From positions 1 to 64,000 of the forward strand of contig NZ_JAGSOH010000005.1 in assembly GCF_018139625.1 (NCBI RefSeq): DNA of 64,000 bases, in the 5' to 3' direction. Below, piece by piece: positions 43,338 to 53,172 of the stretch (positions are counted from its first letter, which is position 1; each line of letters begins with the position of its first letter). The translations under genes and the position numbers were made by a program. The notes beneath the pieces were generated by a model. It was not told where the DNA came from and made no database searches. It saw nothing but the letters and a program-made list of their open reading frames with translations. This DNA is from Actinospica acidithermotolerans. GTDB taxonomy: Bacteria; Actinomycetota; Actinomycetes; Streptomycetales; Catenulisporaceae.

Positions 43338-44132
43338 TCAGTCCTTGCTGTGCAGCCGGCGGTATCCGATCGGGAAGGCCACGCCGATCAGGACCAGCAG
43401 CGCGAGCGCGCCGTACATGTAGGTCGAGAAGTCCCCGGACCCGGCCGTCACCGCGGTCTTCTCCGCATCGATGCTGGTCACCGAGCTCGGCTCGTCCGTG
43501 GCGGCCGGCGCTCCGGTCGCGCTCGCCGCCACGCCGACCGCCGTCGCCCGCGGGTCCGCGGCGGATGCCGGGGCGGACGGCGTGGCGGCGGCCGAGGCCG
43601 TCGAGCCGTGCCAGGGCGCCGCGAGCGGCATGATGACGACGTTGCCGAGGACGGACAGCGGCTGGCCGTCCGGCAGCCCGGTGTGGTCCCCGGCGTCCGG
43701 CATGGACTGGACCGCGATCTGGTCCGTCTGGCAGACGCCCGCGTGAACGCCGCAGTCCATCGCCTCGGCCGTGTTCACCTTCACCTGCAGCTCGCCCGCG
43801 TGCCAGCCGGTCGCGCCCGGCACGCACTCCCACTGGCCCACGTCGTAGGCGCAGGTGCCGCCGGTGGCCGGAGCCGCCGAGACGCCGACCAGCCAGTGGT
43901 TGGCGGTCGAGTAGAAGGGCCAGACGACGAACTTCTCGTCCGTACCCACCACCGGCGCGGCGATGGCGACGGCGACCTGCTGGGTCCCCGTGTCCTGCCG
44001 GAACGTGGAGTCCGGCACGCTGACGCCGCCGTCCGCATAGCCGAACGCGCTCTGCGCCGTGCCCGACGCGATGACCCCCACCAGGGCGACCGCCGTCGAT
44101 ATCCTCGTCACCCGTCGGGCGACAGTGCCCAC
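43338..44132 (-). CDS. Hypothetical exported, C-terminally membrane-anchored protein
   Basis: 264 residues. GTG 44132 is chosen for the GGGAGGGG ribosome site 5 nt upstream. It has an N-terminal signal (RRVTRISTAVALVGVIASG), a Cys-containing extracellular domain with four or more cysteines (GGTCAYDVGQWECVPG, AMDCGVHAGVCQ), an Ala/Pro/Ser-rich stalk, and a C-terminal transmembrane helix followed by RRLHSKD. No LPxTG-type sorting motif is seen. I do not recognise the domain. Confidence 0.72.
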   Translation of the reverse strand: MGTVARRVTRISTAVALVGVIASGTAQSAFGYADGGVSVPDSTFRQDTGTQQVAVAIAAPVVGTDEKFVVWPFYSTANHWLVGVSAAPATGGTCAYDVGQWECVPGATGWHAGELQVKVNTAEAMDCGVHAGVCQTDQIAVQSMPDAGDHTGLPDGQPLSVLGNVVIMPLAAPWHGSTASAAATPSAPASAADPRATAVGVAASATGAPAATDEPSSVTSIDAEKTAVTAGSGDFSTYMYGALALLVLIGVAFPIGYRRLHSKD

Positions 44133-44250
44133 CAGGACCCCTCCCGAATCGAAAATCCGCAACCGCAGGGTGCGGACACTATCGGCACAGGACCCTGAGA
44201 GCAACCCCCTAAGTACTCTGATATGGCGCGCCGGTCGGCCCGGCGGGCGG

Positions 44251-45075
44251 TCAGCAGCCGAGCGTGCGCATCCGGCGGGTCTCGGTGACCCGCGCCGCGA
44301 GCTCCGACTCCGTGGGGTAGCGGACCTCCTCCAGGGTCAGCCCGTGCGGAGGCAGCACGTTCACCGAGGGGTGCCGCTCCTTGGTGAAGAGCACCTCCGC
44401 CGGGAACCCCGGCGCGCACCGGCCGTCGCCCGCCATCAGCAGCGCGGCGACCAGGGCGCGGACCATCGAGTGGCAGAACGCGTCCGCCTCGACCGTGGCC
44501 TCGACCTCGTCCGGCCTGGTGCGCTCCCAGTGCACGTCGAGCAGCCGGCGGATGGTCGTGGCACCCTCCCGCTTCTTGCAGTACGCGGCGAAGTCGTGCT
44601 CGCCGAGCAGCAGCCGGGAGGCCTCGTTCAGCAGGTCGACGTCGAGCGCGCGGTTGTGCCAGAGCACGAATCCCCGCCGGATCGGCAGCGTGCCCTCGCG
44701 GGAGTCGCAGACCCGGTAGACGTAGCGCCGCGAGACGGCGGCGAAGCGCGCGTCGAAGCCCGCGGGAGCCCGCTCGGCCCGGTAGACGCGTACGTCCATC
44801 GGCAGCTTCCCGGCCAGCCGCCGCAGCAGCTTCTCGCGGTGCGCGCTCCAGACGCCCTCGGGCAGGTCGAAATGGGCCACCTGGCCGCTCGCGTGCACGC
44901 CAGAGTCGGTGCGTCCGGCCACGGTCAGCGCGACCGGCTCGGCGACGCGCAGGATCGCCGTGAGCGCCTCCTCCAGCACCTGCTGGACGGTGCGCACGCC
45001 GCTGCGCTGTCTGGCCCAGCCGGCGAACTCCGTGCCGTCGTACGCCAGGTCGAGCCTTACCCGAATGAGCGACAT
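44251..45075 (-). CDS. truA: tRNA pseudouridine(38-40) synthase TruA
   Basis: 274 residues. ATG 45075 fits the family N-terminus ([20 protein letters not shown]); an upstream in-frame start would add 20 unrelated residues. The catalytic Asp57 lies in [15 protein letters not shown]. Also seen: [30 protein letters not shown] and [14 protein letters not shown]. It follows rplQ across a terminator hairpin, standard order in actinobacteria. Confidence 0.97.
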   Translation of the reverse strand: MSLIRVRLDLAYDGTEFAGWARQRSGVRTVQQVLEEALTAILRVAEPVALTVAGRTDSGVHASGQVAHFDLPEGVWSAHREKLLRRLAGKLPMDVRVYRAERAPAGFDARFAAVSRRYVYRVCDSREGTLPIRRGFVLWHNRALDVDLLNEASRLLLGEHDFAAYCKKREGATTIRRLLDVHWERTRPDEVEATVEADAFCHSMVRALVAALLMAGDGRCAPGFPAEVLFTKERHPSVNVLPPHGLTLEEVRYPTESELAARVTETRRMRTLGC

Positions 45076-45096
45076 CCCTACCCTTCCGAAAGGACG

Positions 45097-45132
45097 AAAG
45101 GCGCCGCTCCGGTCTCCCGGGGCGGCGCCCTT
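45097..45132 (-). terminator. Terminator between rplQ and truA
   Basis: A GC-rich hairpin (AAGGCGCCGCTCCGG paired with CCGGGGCGGCGCCCTT) with a 4-base loop. On the minus strand it is followed by TTTCGTCCTTTCG. Confidence 0.7.
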
Positions 45133-45146
45133 CACACTACAGCCGA

Positions 45147-45719
45147 TCAGGCCTCGTCGGACTTCGGCGCGGCGTCCTCGACCTTGTCCTCGACCTCGTC
45201 GGCGACCTCGGTCTCAGTGACCTCGTCCGCGACCGGGGCGGCGTCCTCGGCCGGGGCGGCCTCGGCCTTCGCCTCGTTCTCCTTGACCGCGCGCTTCGTC
45301 GCGGCCTCGGCCTCGCGGGTGGCCTCCTGAGCGACCGTCAGCGGCTCGACGAGCTCGATGATCGCCATCGGGGCGTTGTCGCCGCGACGCGGGCCGAGCT
45401 TGACGATGCGGGTGTAGCCACCCGGACGGGCCGCGTACCGCGGGGCGATCTCCTCGAACAGCTTGAAGAGGGTGTCGCGACCGCTGTAGAACGGCGTGTT
45501 GCGCAGCTCGAGCGTGGCGGCCACCTGGCGACGCGCGTGCAGGTCGCCCTTCTTGGCCTTGGTGATCAGCGGCTCGACGAACGGGCGCAGCTGACGGGCC
45601 TTGGCCTCGGTGGTGGTGATCCGCTCGTGCTCGATGAGCGACTTGGCGAGGTTCGCCAGGATGTGCTTCTGGTGCGTCCCGTTACCGCCGAGACGCGGAC
45701 CCTTCTTGGGGGCGGGCAT
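45147..45719 (-). CDS. rplQ: 50S ribosomal protein L17
   Basis: 190 residues. The conserved core is residues 1-120: [60 protein letters not shown] and AIIELVE. It carries an Ala/Glu-rich C-terminal extension of about 65 residues, common in actinobacteria. It follows rpoA in the usual order. Confidence 0.98.
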   Translation of the reverse strand: MPAPKKGPRLGGNGTHQKHILANLAKSLIEHERITTTEAKARQLRPFVEPLITKAKKGDLHARRQVAATLELRNTPFYSGRDTLFKLFEEIAPRYAARPGGYTRIVKLGPRRGDNAPMAIIELVEPLTVAQEATREAEAATKRAVKENEAKAEAAPAEDAAPVADEVTETEVADEVEDKVEDAAPKSDEA

Positions 45720-45824
45720 GTGTTTCTCCCTGGTTGATCCTGCGCAAGCCGGACTAGGTACTTACGCAGTCCCGGGGCCCCTCGATTCTGGGGCCCCGGA
45801 CGCTTGAACGGTGATTCCGGTGAA

Positions 45825-45868
45825 TCAGTACTGCTCGGTCTCGGCCATCGACACAGTGTCGTCGGCCT
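45825..45868. repeat. Copy of the rpoA 3' end downstream of rpoA
   Basis: TCAGTACTGCTCGGTCTCGGC at 45825-45845 repeats the last 21 bases of rpoA (45888-45908). A looser match continues for about 20 bases (GTGTCGTCGGCCTC against GGTCGTCGTCCTC). The offset is 63 bp. It would encode a second Glu-Thr-Glu-Gln-Tyr-stop end. Confidence 0.85.
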
Positions 45869-45887
45869 CAACCGGTCGGGCCGTGGC

Positions 45888-46913
45888 TCAGTACTGCTCG
45901 GTCTCGGCGAAGGACAGGTCGTCGTCCTCGTACGACTCGTCGGCGGCGGAGAGCGCGGCCGTCGGGTCGAACCCGGGGGGCGAGTCCTTCAGGGCCAGGC
46001 CCATGCCGTGCAGCTTGGCCTTGACCTCGTCGATCGACTTGGCGCCGAAGTTGCGGATGTCGAGCAGGTCGGCCTCCGAACGGGCGACGAGCTCGCCGAC
46101 CGTGTGGATGCCCTCGCGCTTGAGGCAGTTGTACGAGCGGACCGTGAGCTCGAGCTCCTCGATCGGCAGCGCCAGGTCGGCGGCCAGCGCGGCGTCCGTC
46201 GGGGACGGGCCCATGTCGATGCCCTCGGCCTCGACGTTCAGCTCGCGGGCCAGGCCGAACAGCTCGACCAGCGTCTTACCGGCCGACGCGACGGCGTCGC
46301 GCGGGCGGATGCACTGCTTGGTCTCGACGTCGACGACGAGCTTGTCGAAGTCGGTCCGCTGCTCGACACGGGTCGCCTGGACCTCGTACTTGACCTTGAG
46401 CACCGGCGAGTAGATCGAGTCGACCGGGATCCGGCCGATCTCCTGGCCGGGCTGCTTGTTCTGGACGGCGGAGACGTAGCCGCGGCCGCGCTCGACCGTC
46501 AGCTCCATCTCCAGCTTGCCCTTGGCGTTGAGCGTGGCGAGGATCAGCTCGGGGTTGTGCACCTCGACGCCGGCCGGGGGCGCGATGTCGGCGGCGGTGA
46601 CGATGCCGGGGCCCTGCTTGCGCAGGTACATCACGACCGGCTCGTCGTGCTCGGAGGAGACGACCAGGCCCTTGATGTTCAGGATCAGGTCGGTGACGTC
46701 CTCCTTGACGCCCGGGATGGTCTGGAACTCGTGCAGCACGCCGTCGATCCGCAGGCTGGTCACGGCCGCCCCCGGGATCGAGGACAGCAGGGTGCGGCGC
46801 AGCGAGTTGCCGAGCGTGTAGCCGAAGCCGGGCTCGAGGGGCTCGATCGTGAAGCGGGAACGGAACTCGTCCACCACTTCCTCGGTCAGCGTGGGGCGCT
46901 GAGCGATGAGCAT
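45888..46913 (-). CDS. rpoA: DNA-directed RNA polymerase subunit alpha
   Basis: 341 residues. The N-terminal assembly domain has [20 protein letters not shown] and [20 protein letters not shown]. The C-terminal alpha-CTD (about 245-325) has [40 protein letters not shown] and [12 protein letters not shown]. The end is acidic ([11 protein letters not shown]). Canonical in length and position between rpsD and rplQ. Confidence 0.98.
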   Translation of the reverse strand: MLIAQRPTLTEEVVDEFRSRFTIEPLEPGFGYTLGNSLRRTLLSSIPGAAVTSLRIDGVLHEFQTIPGVKEDVTDLILNIKGLVVSSEHDEPVVMYLRKQGPGIVTAADIAPPAGVEVHNPELILATLNAKGKLEMELTVERGRGYVSAVQNKQPGQEIGRIPVDSIYSPVLKVKYEVQATRVEQRTDFDKLVVDVETKQCIRPRDAVASAGKTLVELFGLARELNVEAEGIDMGPSPTDAALAADLALPIEELELTVRSYNCLKREGIHTVGELVARSEADLLDIRNFGAKSIDEVKAKLHGMGLALKDSPPGFDPTAALSAADESYEDDDLSFAETEQY

Positions 46914-46983
46914 CTGGGGATACCTCCATGATCAAGGACGCCCGATATATGACGTCCGACTGGCCCCGGTACGGAAAGCACAC

Positions 46984-47033
46984 AGGGCGCCGGTCCAGTG
47001 TACCCCATCGGGGCAGTACTGAACCGGCGCCCT
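46984..47033 (-). terminator. Hairpin between rpsD and rpoA
   Basis: AGGGCGCCGGTCCAGT (46984-46999) pairs with ACTGAACCGGCGCCCT (47018-47033) over 15 of 16 positions. It may be a terminator or attenuator that sets rpoA expression relative to the ribosomal genes. Confidence 0.65.
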
Positions 47034-47055
47034 CGTGTCAAGCGCCTGGGGCTGC

Positions 47056-47682
47056 TTACTTCGAGTAGAACTCGACGATCAGCTGCTCCTGGACCAGGGT
47101 GTCGATCGCTCCGCGCTGCGGCAGGGCGTGCACCAGGATCCGCATCTTCGACGGGACGACCTCGAGCCACGCCGGGACGGTCCGCTCGCCGGCCTCGGCC
47201 CGGGCCACCACGAACGGGGTGAGCTCGAGCGAGGAGCCGCGCACCTCGACGATGTCGTTCTCGGTCACCCGCATCGACGGGATGTCGGCCTTGTGGCCGT
47301 TGAGCAGGATGTGGCCGTGGCGCACCAGCTGGCGGGCGTGGTCACGGGACTTGGCGAAGCCAGCCCGGTACACGACGTTGTCCAGCCGGGTCTCGAGGAT
47401 GCGCAGCAGGTTCTCGCCGGTCTTGCCCTGCTTGCGGCTGGCCTCCTCGTAGTAGCCGCGGAACTGCTTCTCGAGCACGCCGTAGATGCGCGCGCACTTC
47501 TGCTTCTCGCGCATCTGCAGCAGGTACTCGCTGTCCTTCGAGCGGCCGCGGCCGTGCTCGCCCGGGGGGTACGGACGGATCTCGATGGGGCACTTCGCCG
47601 ACTCGCACTTGGCGCCCTTGAGGAAGAGCTTGGTCTTCTCGCGGCGGCACCGCTTGCAGTCGGCTCCGGTGTAACGGGCCAT
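47056..47682 (-). CDS. rpsD: 30S ribosomal protein S4 (zinc-binding form)
   Basis: 208 residues. The N-terminus has four cysteines, Cys9, Cys12, Cys26 and Cys31, the zinc-binding C+ form. The S4 domain has ETRLDNVVYRAGFAKSRDHA and RQLVRHGHILLNGHKADIPS. The end is LIVEFYSK. As in E. coli it may bind rRNA early and act as a translational regulator, though that is not visible here. Confidence 0.97.
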   Translation of the reverse strand: MARYTGADCKRCRREKTKLFLKGAKCESAKCPIEIRPYPPGEHGRGRSKDSEYLLQMREKQKCARIYGVLEKQFRGYYEEASRKQGKTGENLLRILETRLDNVVYRAGFAKSRDHARQLVRHGHILLNGHKADIPSMRVTENDIVEVRGSSLELTPFVVARAEAGERTVPAWLEVVPSKMRILVHALPQRGAIDTLVQEQLIVEFYSK

Positions 47683-47713
47683 GTCTCTCTAATCTCCTAC
47701 GATCTCGGGCGGC

Positions 47714-48127
47714 TCAGACGCGGCGGCGCTTCGGCGGACGGCAGCCGTTGTGCGGGGACGGGGTCACATCGTTGATGGACCCGACCTCGAGGCCGGTCTG
47801 CTGCAGCGAACGGATCGCGGTCTCGCGGCCGGAGCCCGGACCCTTGACGAACACGTCGACCTTGCGCATGCCGTGCTCCATGGCGCGGCGGGCGGCGGCC
47901 TCTGCGGTCATCTGCGCGGCGTAGGGGGTCGACTTGCGCGAGCCCTTGAAGCCCACCTGGCCGGACGAGGCCCAGGAGATCACGTTGCCCTGCGGGTCGG
48001 TGATCGAGACGATGGTGTTGTTGAACGTGCTCTTGATGTGAGCGTGCCCGTGGGCGACGTTCTTCTTCTCCTTGCGGCGCACCTTGGTCTTGGCGGCTGC
48101 CGCAGCCTGACGGCTCTTGGGAGGCAT
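47714..48127 (-). CDS. rpsK: 30S ribosomal protein S11
   Basis: 137 residues: [59 protein letters not shown] and the canonical end [18 protein letters not shown]. It lies between rpsM and rpsD. Confidence 0.98.
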   Translation of the reverse strand: MPPKSRQAAAAAKTKVRRKEKKNVAHGHAHIKSTFNNTIVSITDPQGNVISWASSGQVGFKGSRKSTPYAAQMTAEAAARRAMEHGMRKVDVFVKGPGSGRETAIRSLQQTGLEVGSINDVTPSPHNGCRPPKRRRV

Positions 48128-48182
48128 CTAGCTGTACTCCAAAAGAGGTGATCGGTCCCTGATTCCGGAAACCGAAACGGGA

Positions 48183-48563
48183 CTACTTCTTGCCCGGCTT
48201 CTTCTTGCCGGCGATGGCGCGGCGCGGGCCCTTGCGGGTACGCGCGTTGGTGTGGGTGCGCTGGCCGCGGACCGGCAGGCCCTTGCGGTGGCGCAGACCC
48301 TGGTAGCACCCGATCTCCATCTTGCGACGGATGTCGGCGGCCACCTCGCGACGGAGGTCACCCTCGGTCTTGTAGTTGGCGTCGATCCAGTCGCGCAGCT
48401 TGATCAGGTCGTCTTCGGACAGGTCCTTGACGCGGACGTTCGGGGAGATCCCCGCCCCGGCGCAGGTGGCCTGCGCCCGGGTACGGCCGATGCCGTAGAT
48501 GTAGGTCAGGGCGATCTCCAGCCGCTTTTCGCGGGGGAGGTCGACTCCGACGAGGCGTGCCAT
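48183..48563 (-). CDS. rpsM: 30S ribosomal protein S13
   Basis: 126 residues from ATG 48563: [60 protein letters not shown] and the basic tail [15 protein letters not shown]. It begins the rpsM-rpsK-rpsD group after a 334-bp gap. Confidence 0.98.
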   Translation of the reverse strand: MARLVGVDLPREKRLEIALTYIYGIGRTRAQATCAGAGISPNVRVKDLSEDDLIKLRDWIDANYKTEGDLRREVAADIRRKMEIGCYQGLRHRKGLPVRGQRTHTNARTRKGPRRAIAGKKKPGKK

Positions 48564-48897
48564 TTGGCAGTCTCCTAATAGTCTTTCGCGGAGGTCTGGC
48601 GCGGTACCGTTCCTAGATCCCCGGCCCCGAGGGGCCGGATTGCACGGAAGGTCCCCGGCCTCCGTGCCGGGGGTGGCGTCCCGTCCGCGAACGGACGGGG
48701 GTCGGGATACCGCGCTCTTACGGGTGCTGACGTCAAGTTGCGAGACGACGAGCAAGCGCAGGCAAGAGAGTGAGCACTTCTCGCACAGCGCGCCGGGGAA
48801 CTAGCCCTGGCGCTGCTGCCTGAATCAGCGCAGCGCGGAGGTTCTCGCCCTGAGGCGATCGCCGCCGGCTGTCCGGTTCAGAGCAGCCCCAGGGGAA
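48564..48897. other. Hairpin-rich gap between rpsM and rpmJ
   Basis: This gap of 334 bp has no gene. It contains CCGGCCCC/GGGGCCGG (48621-48638), a second hairpin around 48650-48673 and CCCGTCCG/CGGACGGG (48680-48699), likely leader or terminator structures. It also contains the duplicated rpmJ 3' end at 48795-48850. The separate rpsM-rpsK-rpsD-rpoA unit probably has its promoter here. Confidence 0.6.
48795..48850. repeat. Copy of the rpmJ 3' end downstream of rpmJ
   Basis: A 23-base identical block starts GGGGAACTAGCCCTGGCGCT at 48795 and again at 48892, where CTA is the rpmJ stop. A further match GCGGAGGTTCTCGC occurs at 48835 and 48919. The copy has an extra 13 bases between the blocks. 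Confidence 0.88.
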
Positions 48898-49011
48898 CTA
48901 GCCCTGGCGCTGCTTGTGGCGGAGGTTCTCGCAGATCACCATGACCCGGCCGTTGCGGCGGATCACCTTGCACTTGTCGCAGATCGGCTTGACGCTCGGC
49001 TTGACCTTCAT
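48898..49011 (-). CDS. rpmJ: 50S ribosomal protein L36 (zinc-binding form)
   Basis: 37 residues from ATG 49011: [20 protein letters not shown] then [16 protein letters not shown]. Cys11, Cys14, Cys27 and His32 form the zinc site, so this is the C+ form. It lies just after infA (53-bp gap), the usual order. Confidence 0.97.
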   Translation of the reverse strand: MKVKPSVKPICDKCKVIRRNGRVMVICENLRHKQRQG

Positions 49012-49064
49012 TGCAGGTCCCTTTCGAGCGGCGCCGCCTCGCGGCGGCGCGGGATCGCGATTGT

Positions 49065-49286
49065 TTACTTGTACCGGTAGACGATGCGTCCGCGGGTCAG
49101 GTCGTACGGGCTGAGCTCGACGACGACCCGGTCGTCCGGCAGGATGCGGATGTAGTGCATCCGCATCTTCCCGCTGATGTGCGCAAGAACTTGGTGCCCG
49201 TTCTGCAGCTCCACCCGGAACATCGCGTTGGGCAGAGATTCGACGACGGTGCCCTCGATCTCGATGGCCCCTTCTTTCTTGGCCAT
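49065..49286 (-). CDS. infA: Translation initiation factor IF-1
   Basis: 73 residues, full length: [60 protein letters not shown] and [15 protein letters not shown]-fold factor that binds the ribosomal A site during initiation. Confidence 0.98.
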   Translation of the reverse strand: MAKKEGAIEIEGTVVESLPNAMFRVELQNGHQVLAHISGKMRMHYIRILPDDRVVVELSPYDLTRGRIVYRYK

Positions 49287-49452
49287 ATCCTCGCACTTCT
49301 TTGGTTGACGACGTGGGGTTTCGGCTAGGCCGGTCCGCGTGCGGAGGCGGCCTCGCGGCCGACTGCACACACAGCTGGACAGTCTACGCCGCGCGCCTGC
49401 GAAAAGACCAATCGGATGATCTTGCCCCGAACGGCCCCGGGCCCGCTCCGGC

Positions 49453-49881
49453 TCAGCGCTCGCCCCAGGCCTGGATCAGCCGGGCCACGGTGATCGCGGC
49501 GATGATCCCGAGCGGCCAGACCGGCCAGAAGTAGCCGGCGCCGGAGATCACCCAGATCGTGGTCAGCACGACGGCGAGGCTGCCGAGCCCGGCGAGTTCC
49601 TGGCGCACCTGCTTCGGCAGCCGGCCGCGCTGCCGCGCCAGCCGGGCGAGGTCCTGCTGCCTCCGGGCGTGCTCGGCCAGGTCGACCGGCAGGTCCGCGG
49701 TCAGCTCGGCGAGCGCGCCGAGGGTCTTGGCCGAGTACGCGGCGGTCATCCGCTCGTCGAACTCCTCGGCGGTGATCCGGCCCTCCGCGGTGTGCTGGCG
49801 CAGGATCTCCACGACCCGGTCGCGATCCTCGTCCGAGGCGCGGATCGACGGGTTCAGCTCACCGCCCTGGTTCATCCCCAT
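49453..49881 (-). CDS. DUF1707 protein with C-terminal two-helix membrane domain
   Basis: 142 residues. The N-terminal DUF1707 (SHOCT-like) domain is clear: [40 protein letters not shown] and [13 protein letters not shown] basic region and two transmembrane helices follow ([32 protein letters not shown]). DUF1707 proteins are actinobacterial and of unknown function. It sits between map and infA, which are adjacent in many relatives. ATG 49875 is an alternative start. Confidence 0.85.
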   Translation of the reverse strand: MGMNQGGELNPSIRASDEDRDRVVEILRQHTAEGRITAEEFDERMTAAYSAKTLGALAELTADLPVDLAEHARRQQDLARLARQRGRLPKQVRQELAGLGSLAVVLTTIWVISGAGYFWPVWPLGIIAAITVARLIQAWGER

Positions 49882-49974
49882 GCGCAGATTCTAGGGGTCG
49901 GCCGGGGTGGCGAAGTAGTGATGATTGTCAGCAGGACGGGGTGCGGATCATGAGCGCCGGTCACCCGGTCACCG

Positions 49975-50062
49975 TCACCGGCGCACGGTCACGCGTTCAC
50001 TGTCACGGGTGCACGGTCACCGTCACGGGTACACGGTCACCCTCACGGGTGCACGGTCACCC
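49975..50062. repeat. 20-bp tandem repeats of the map 3' end
   Basis: The unit TCACGGGTGCACGGTCACCC at 50043-50062 is the end of map (stop plus Pro-His-Val-Thr-Val-Gly read back). It is preceded by near-identical 20-bp units at 50023 and 50003 and a degenerate one at 49975. Further GTCACC runs extend to about 49950. Confidence 0.92.
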
Positions 50063-50858
50063 CGAAGGGCGCCAGGCCCGCCTTGCCGCCGTCCTCCGCC
50101 GTGGTCACCCACAGGCCCTGCTCGGTCAGGCACACGGTGTGCTCGAAGTGCGCGGCCGGCGACCCGTCCCGGGTCAGCACGGTCCAGCCGTCGTTGCCCT
50201 CCAGGGTGAACTTGCTGCCGGCGGCCAGCATCGGCTCGATGGCCAGCGCCATGCCGACCCGCATCCGCGGGCCGCGGTCCATCGTCCGGTGGTTGTGCAC
50301 GAACGGGTCCATGTGCATCTCGGAGCCGATGCCGTGCCCGCCGTAGCCCTCCACGATGCCGTAGGGGCCCTGGGTGCGCACGTAGCCCTGGATGGCCCGG
50401 CCGATCTCGCCGAGCCGCTTGCCGTCCTGGATCGCGGCGATGCCGTGCCACATCGACTGCTCGGTGACCCGCATCAGCTCGGTCAGCGCCGGATCGGCCT
50501 CGCCGCACGCGACGGTGATCGCCGAGTCGCCGTGCCAGCCCTGGTAGATGGCCCCGCAGTCGATCGAGATGATGTCGCCGTCGTGCAGCACGGTCTGGCC
50601 GGGGATGCCGTGCACGATCTCGTGGTTCACCGACGCGCAGATCACGCCGGGGAAGGCAGGGACGCCGTCGCCGCCGCCGTAGCCCTTGAACGAGGGGACG
50701 GCCCCCTGGGAGCGGATGGAGTCCTCGGCGATCGCGTCGAGCCGGGCCGTGGTGACCCCGTCCTTGACCTCCGCGCGCAGCGCGTCCAAGGTCCGCTGCA
50801 CGATCAGCCCGGCCTCGCGCATGAGCGCGAACTGTTCCTCGTTCTTGAGCTCGACCAT
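50043..50858 (-). CDS. map: Type I methionine aminopeptidase
   Basis: 271 residues. Metal-binding residues are recognisable: SVNHEIVHGIP, IISIDCGAIYQGWHGDSAIT (Asp pair), GYGGHGIGSEMHMDPFVHN (His) and MALAIEPMLAAGS (Glu), plus a late Glu in HFEHTVCLTE. It removes N-terminal Met from nascent proteins. It follows adk in the secY-adk-map operon. Confidence 0.97.
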   Translation of the reverse strand: MVELKNEEQFALMREAGLIVQRTLDALRAEVKDGVTTARLDAIAEDSIRSQGAVPSFKGYGGGDGVPAFPGVICASVNHEIVHGIPGQTVLHDGDIISIDCGAIYQGWHGDSAITVACGEADPALTELMRVTEQSMWHGIAAIQDGKRLGEIGRAIQGYVRTQGPYGIVEGYGGHGIGSEMHMDPFVHNHRTMDRGPRMRVGMALAIEPMLAAGSKFTLEGNDGWTVLTRDGSPAAHFEHTVCLTEQGLWVTTAEDGGKAGLAPFGVTVHP

Positions 50859-50915
50859 GGCGTCATTCTCTCACCTGGGCGAAGCACCCCGTGCCAGCCG
50901 GGGCGACGGTCCGGC

Positions 50916-51566
50916 CTACTCGGCCTCGAGCGCCGCCAGGATCCGCTCGGTGACCGCCTCCAGCGGCCCCATGGCGTCGACCGAGGCGAGCAGGCCGCGC
51001 TCGGCGTAGAAGCCGACGATCGGCGCCGTCTCGGTCTCGTAGACCCGCAGCCGCTCGCGCACCGTCTCCTCGCGGTCGTCGTCGCGCTGGTAGAGCTCGC
51101 CGCCGCACAGGTCGCAGACCCCTTCGGTCTTCGGCGGCTTCGAGTCCACGTGGAAGATGTGCCCGCTGTCGTTGCGGCACAGCCGGCGCCCGGCGATCCG
51201 GCGCACCACCTCGTCGTTGTCCACCTTGAGCTCGACCACGCGGTCCAGCTTGACCTCGATGCCGGTCAGCATGGTCTCCAGCGCCTCGGCCTGGGCCACG
51301 TTGCGCGGGAAGCCGTCCAGCAGGAAGCCCTCCCGCGCGTCCGGCTCGGTGAACCGGTCGCGGATCAGGCCGATGGTGACCTCGTCGGGCACCAGCAGGC
51401 CCTTGTCCATGAACTTCTTGGCCTCGACCCCCAGTTCGGTGCCCGCCGCGACGTTCGCCCGGAAGATGTCTCCGGTGGAGATGGCCGGGATGCCCAGGCG
51501 CTCGGCGACGACCTTGGCCTGGGTTCCCTTGCCCGCTCCCGGCGGGCCCACGAGGACGATGCGCAT
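50916..51566 (-). CDS. adk: Adenylate kinase
   Basis: 216 residues. P-loop GPPGAGKGT (residues 7-15), [36 protein letters not shown], and a long-form LID with cysteines ([30 protein letters not shown]) that may bind zinc. The ATG at 51566 lies 5 bp after the secY stop, so translation is probably coupled. Confidence 0.97.
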   Translation of the reverse strand: MRIVLVGPPGAGKGTQAKVVAERLGIPAISTGDIFRANVAAGTELGVEAKKFMDKGLLVPDEVTIGLIRDRFTEPDAREGFLLDGFPRNVAQAEALETMLTGIEVKLDRVVELKVDNDEVVRRIAGRRLCRNDSGHIFHVDSKPPKTEGVCDLCGGELYQRDDDREETVRERLRVYETETAPIVGFYAERGLLASVDAMGPLEAVTERILAALEAE

Positions 51567-51571
51567 ACTGG

Positions 51572-52906
51572 TTACCGGAGGAACCCTTCGTAGTTGTGCT
51601 GCTGCAGCTGGCTCTCGATCTGCTTGACCGTCTCCAGGCCGACGCCCACGAGGATCAGGATCGAGGTACCGCCGAACGGGAACTTGTTGCTGGTGTGGAA
51701 CTCCGCGAGCGCGATCATCGGGATGATCGCGATCAGCGCCAGATACAGCGAGCCGGGCCAGGTGATCCGGGTCAGGATGAAGTTCAGGTAGTCGGCGGTC
51801 GGCTTGCCCGCGCGGATGCCCGGGATGAAGCCGCCGTACTTCTTCATGTTGTCCGCGACCTCCTCCGGGTTGAAGGTGATCGCCACGTAGAAGAACGCGA
51901 AGAACAGGATCAGCAGGAAGTAGCCGGCCATGTAGAGGCCCGAGTAGCCGCTGGTGTTGTAGCCCAGCTCGTTGTGGATCCACTGCGACCAGCCGTGCGT
52001 GTAGTTCGGGTCGGCGAACTGGGCGACCAGGACCGGCAGCTGCAGCAGCGAGGACGCGAAGATGATCGGGATGACGCCGGACTGGTTGACCTTGATCGGG
52101 ATGTAGGTGGACGAGCCGCCGTACATCCTCCGTCCGACCATCCGCTTCGCGTACTGCACCGGCACCCGGCGCTGGCCCTGTTCGATGAACACGACGAGGC
52201 CGACCATGACGCAGCCGATGAGGCAGACGCCGAGGAAGACGATCCAGCCGCCGCCGAGCGAGGAGGACTGCTTGATGGCCCACAGCTGCGAGGGCAGCTG
52301 GGAGGCGATCGAGGTGAACATCAGCAGGGACATGCCGTTGCCGATGCCGCGGTCGGTGATCAGCTCGCCCAGCCACATGATGACCGAGGTCGCGGCGACC
52401 ATGACGGCCACCATCACGACGATGCCGAGGGTGCTCACGCCCGGGTAGATGACCGGCGTCGAGCAGGTCTGGCCGAACAGGTAGGCGCTGTTCGTGCGCG
52501 CGGTGGCGATCAGGCCGGTCGCCTGCAGGATCGCGAGGCCGATCGTCAGGTACCGGGTGTACTGGGTGATCTTCGTCTGGCCGGCCTGGCCCTCCTTCTT
52601 GAGGGCGTCCAGCCGCGGGATGACCACGGTGAGCAGCTGCAGGATGATCGACGCCGTGATGTACGGCATGATGCCGAGGGCGAAGATCGACAGGCTCAGC
52701 AGCGCGTTGCCGGAGAACAGGTTGATCAGGCCGAGGGCGCTTCCGGAACTCCCGGAGGTCGAGATGCACGCACTGATCGCGGCCGTGTCCACGCCGGGCG
52801 CGGGGATGTGCGACCCCACCCGGAACAGGGCCATGATGCCCAGTGTGAATAGCAGCTTCTTGCGCAGGTCCGGGGTCCTGAAGGCCCGGCCGAAGGCAGA
52901 GAGCAC
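51572..52906 (-). CDS. secY: Preprotein translocase subunit SecY
   Basis: 444 residues from GTG 52906 with AGGAGG upstream. Ten transmembrane helices; [68 protein letters not shown] and the C-terminal [15 protein letters not shown] are canonical. Core channel of the Sec translocon. It starts the secY-adk-map unit after a terminator. Confidence 0.98.
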   Translation of the reverse strand: MLSAFGRAFRTPDLRKKLLFTLGIMALFRVGSHIPAPGVDTAAISACISTSGSSGSALGLINLFSGNALLSLSIFALGIMPYITASIILQLLTVVIPRLDALKKEGQAGQTKITQYTRYLTIGLAILQATGLIATARTNSAYLFGQTCSTPVIYPGVSTLGIVVMVAVMVAATSVIMWLGELITDRGIGNGMSLLMFTSIASQLPSQLWAIKQSSSLGGGWIVFLGVCLIGCVMVGLVVFIEQGQRRVPVQYAKRMVGRRMYGGSSTYIPIKVNQSGVIPIIFASSLLQLPVLVAQFADPNYTHGWSQWIHNELGYNTSGYSGLYMAGYFLLILFFAFFYVAITFNPEEVADNMKKYGGFIPGIRAGKPTADYLNFILTRITWPGSLYLALIAIIPMIALAEFHTSNKFPFGGTSILILVGVGLETVKQIESQLQQHNYEGFLR

Positions 52907-53100
52907 TGTTCCTCCTGCGCGCTACCCGGCGGGTCCTGTGCGGATCCGGCGGCGCGGTTGACGACGATTGAATCTGGGGTGCGGCTCCGGCCGCGCGGGC
53001 AGGAGGATCCCACCTGCGCGCACCTCGGCTCGCGACATCTTACGCAATACCCATAGCCCAAAGCGAGAGTGCGGCTCGATCTGAACTGCGGATCGGGAAA

Positions 53101-53146
53101 AGGTAAAGGCCCCGGACCGATTCATTTACGGCCAGGGGCCTTACCT
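53101..53146 (-). terminator. Intrinsic terminator between rplO and secY
   Basis: AGGTAAAGGCCCC (53101-53113) pairs with GGGGCCTTACCT (53135-53146) with one bulge. On the minus strand the stem runs into TTTTCCC. It separates the rpsH-rplO unit from secY-adk-map. Confidence 0.75.
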
Positions 53147-53172
53147 ATCGCACGTCAGACTTCAGACGAGCC

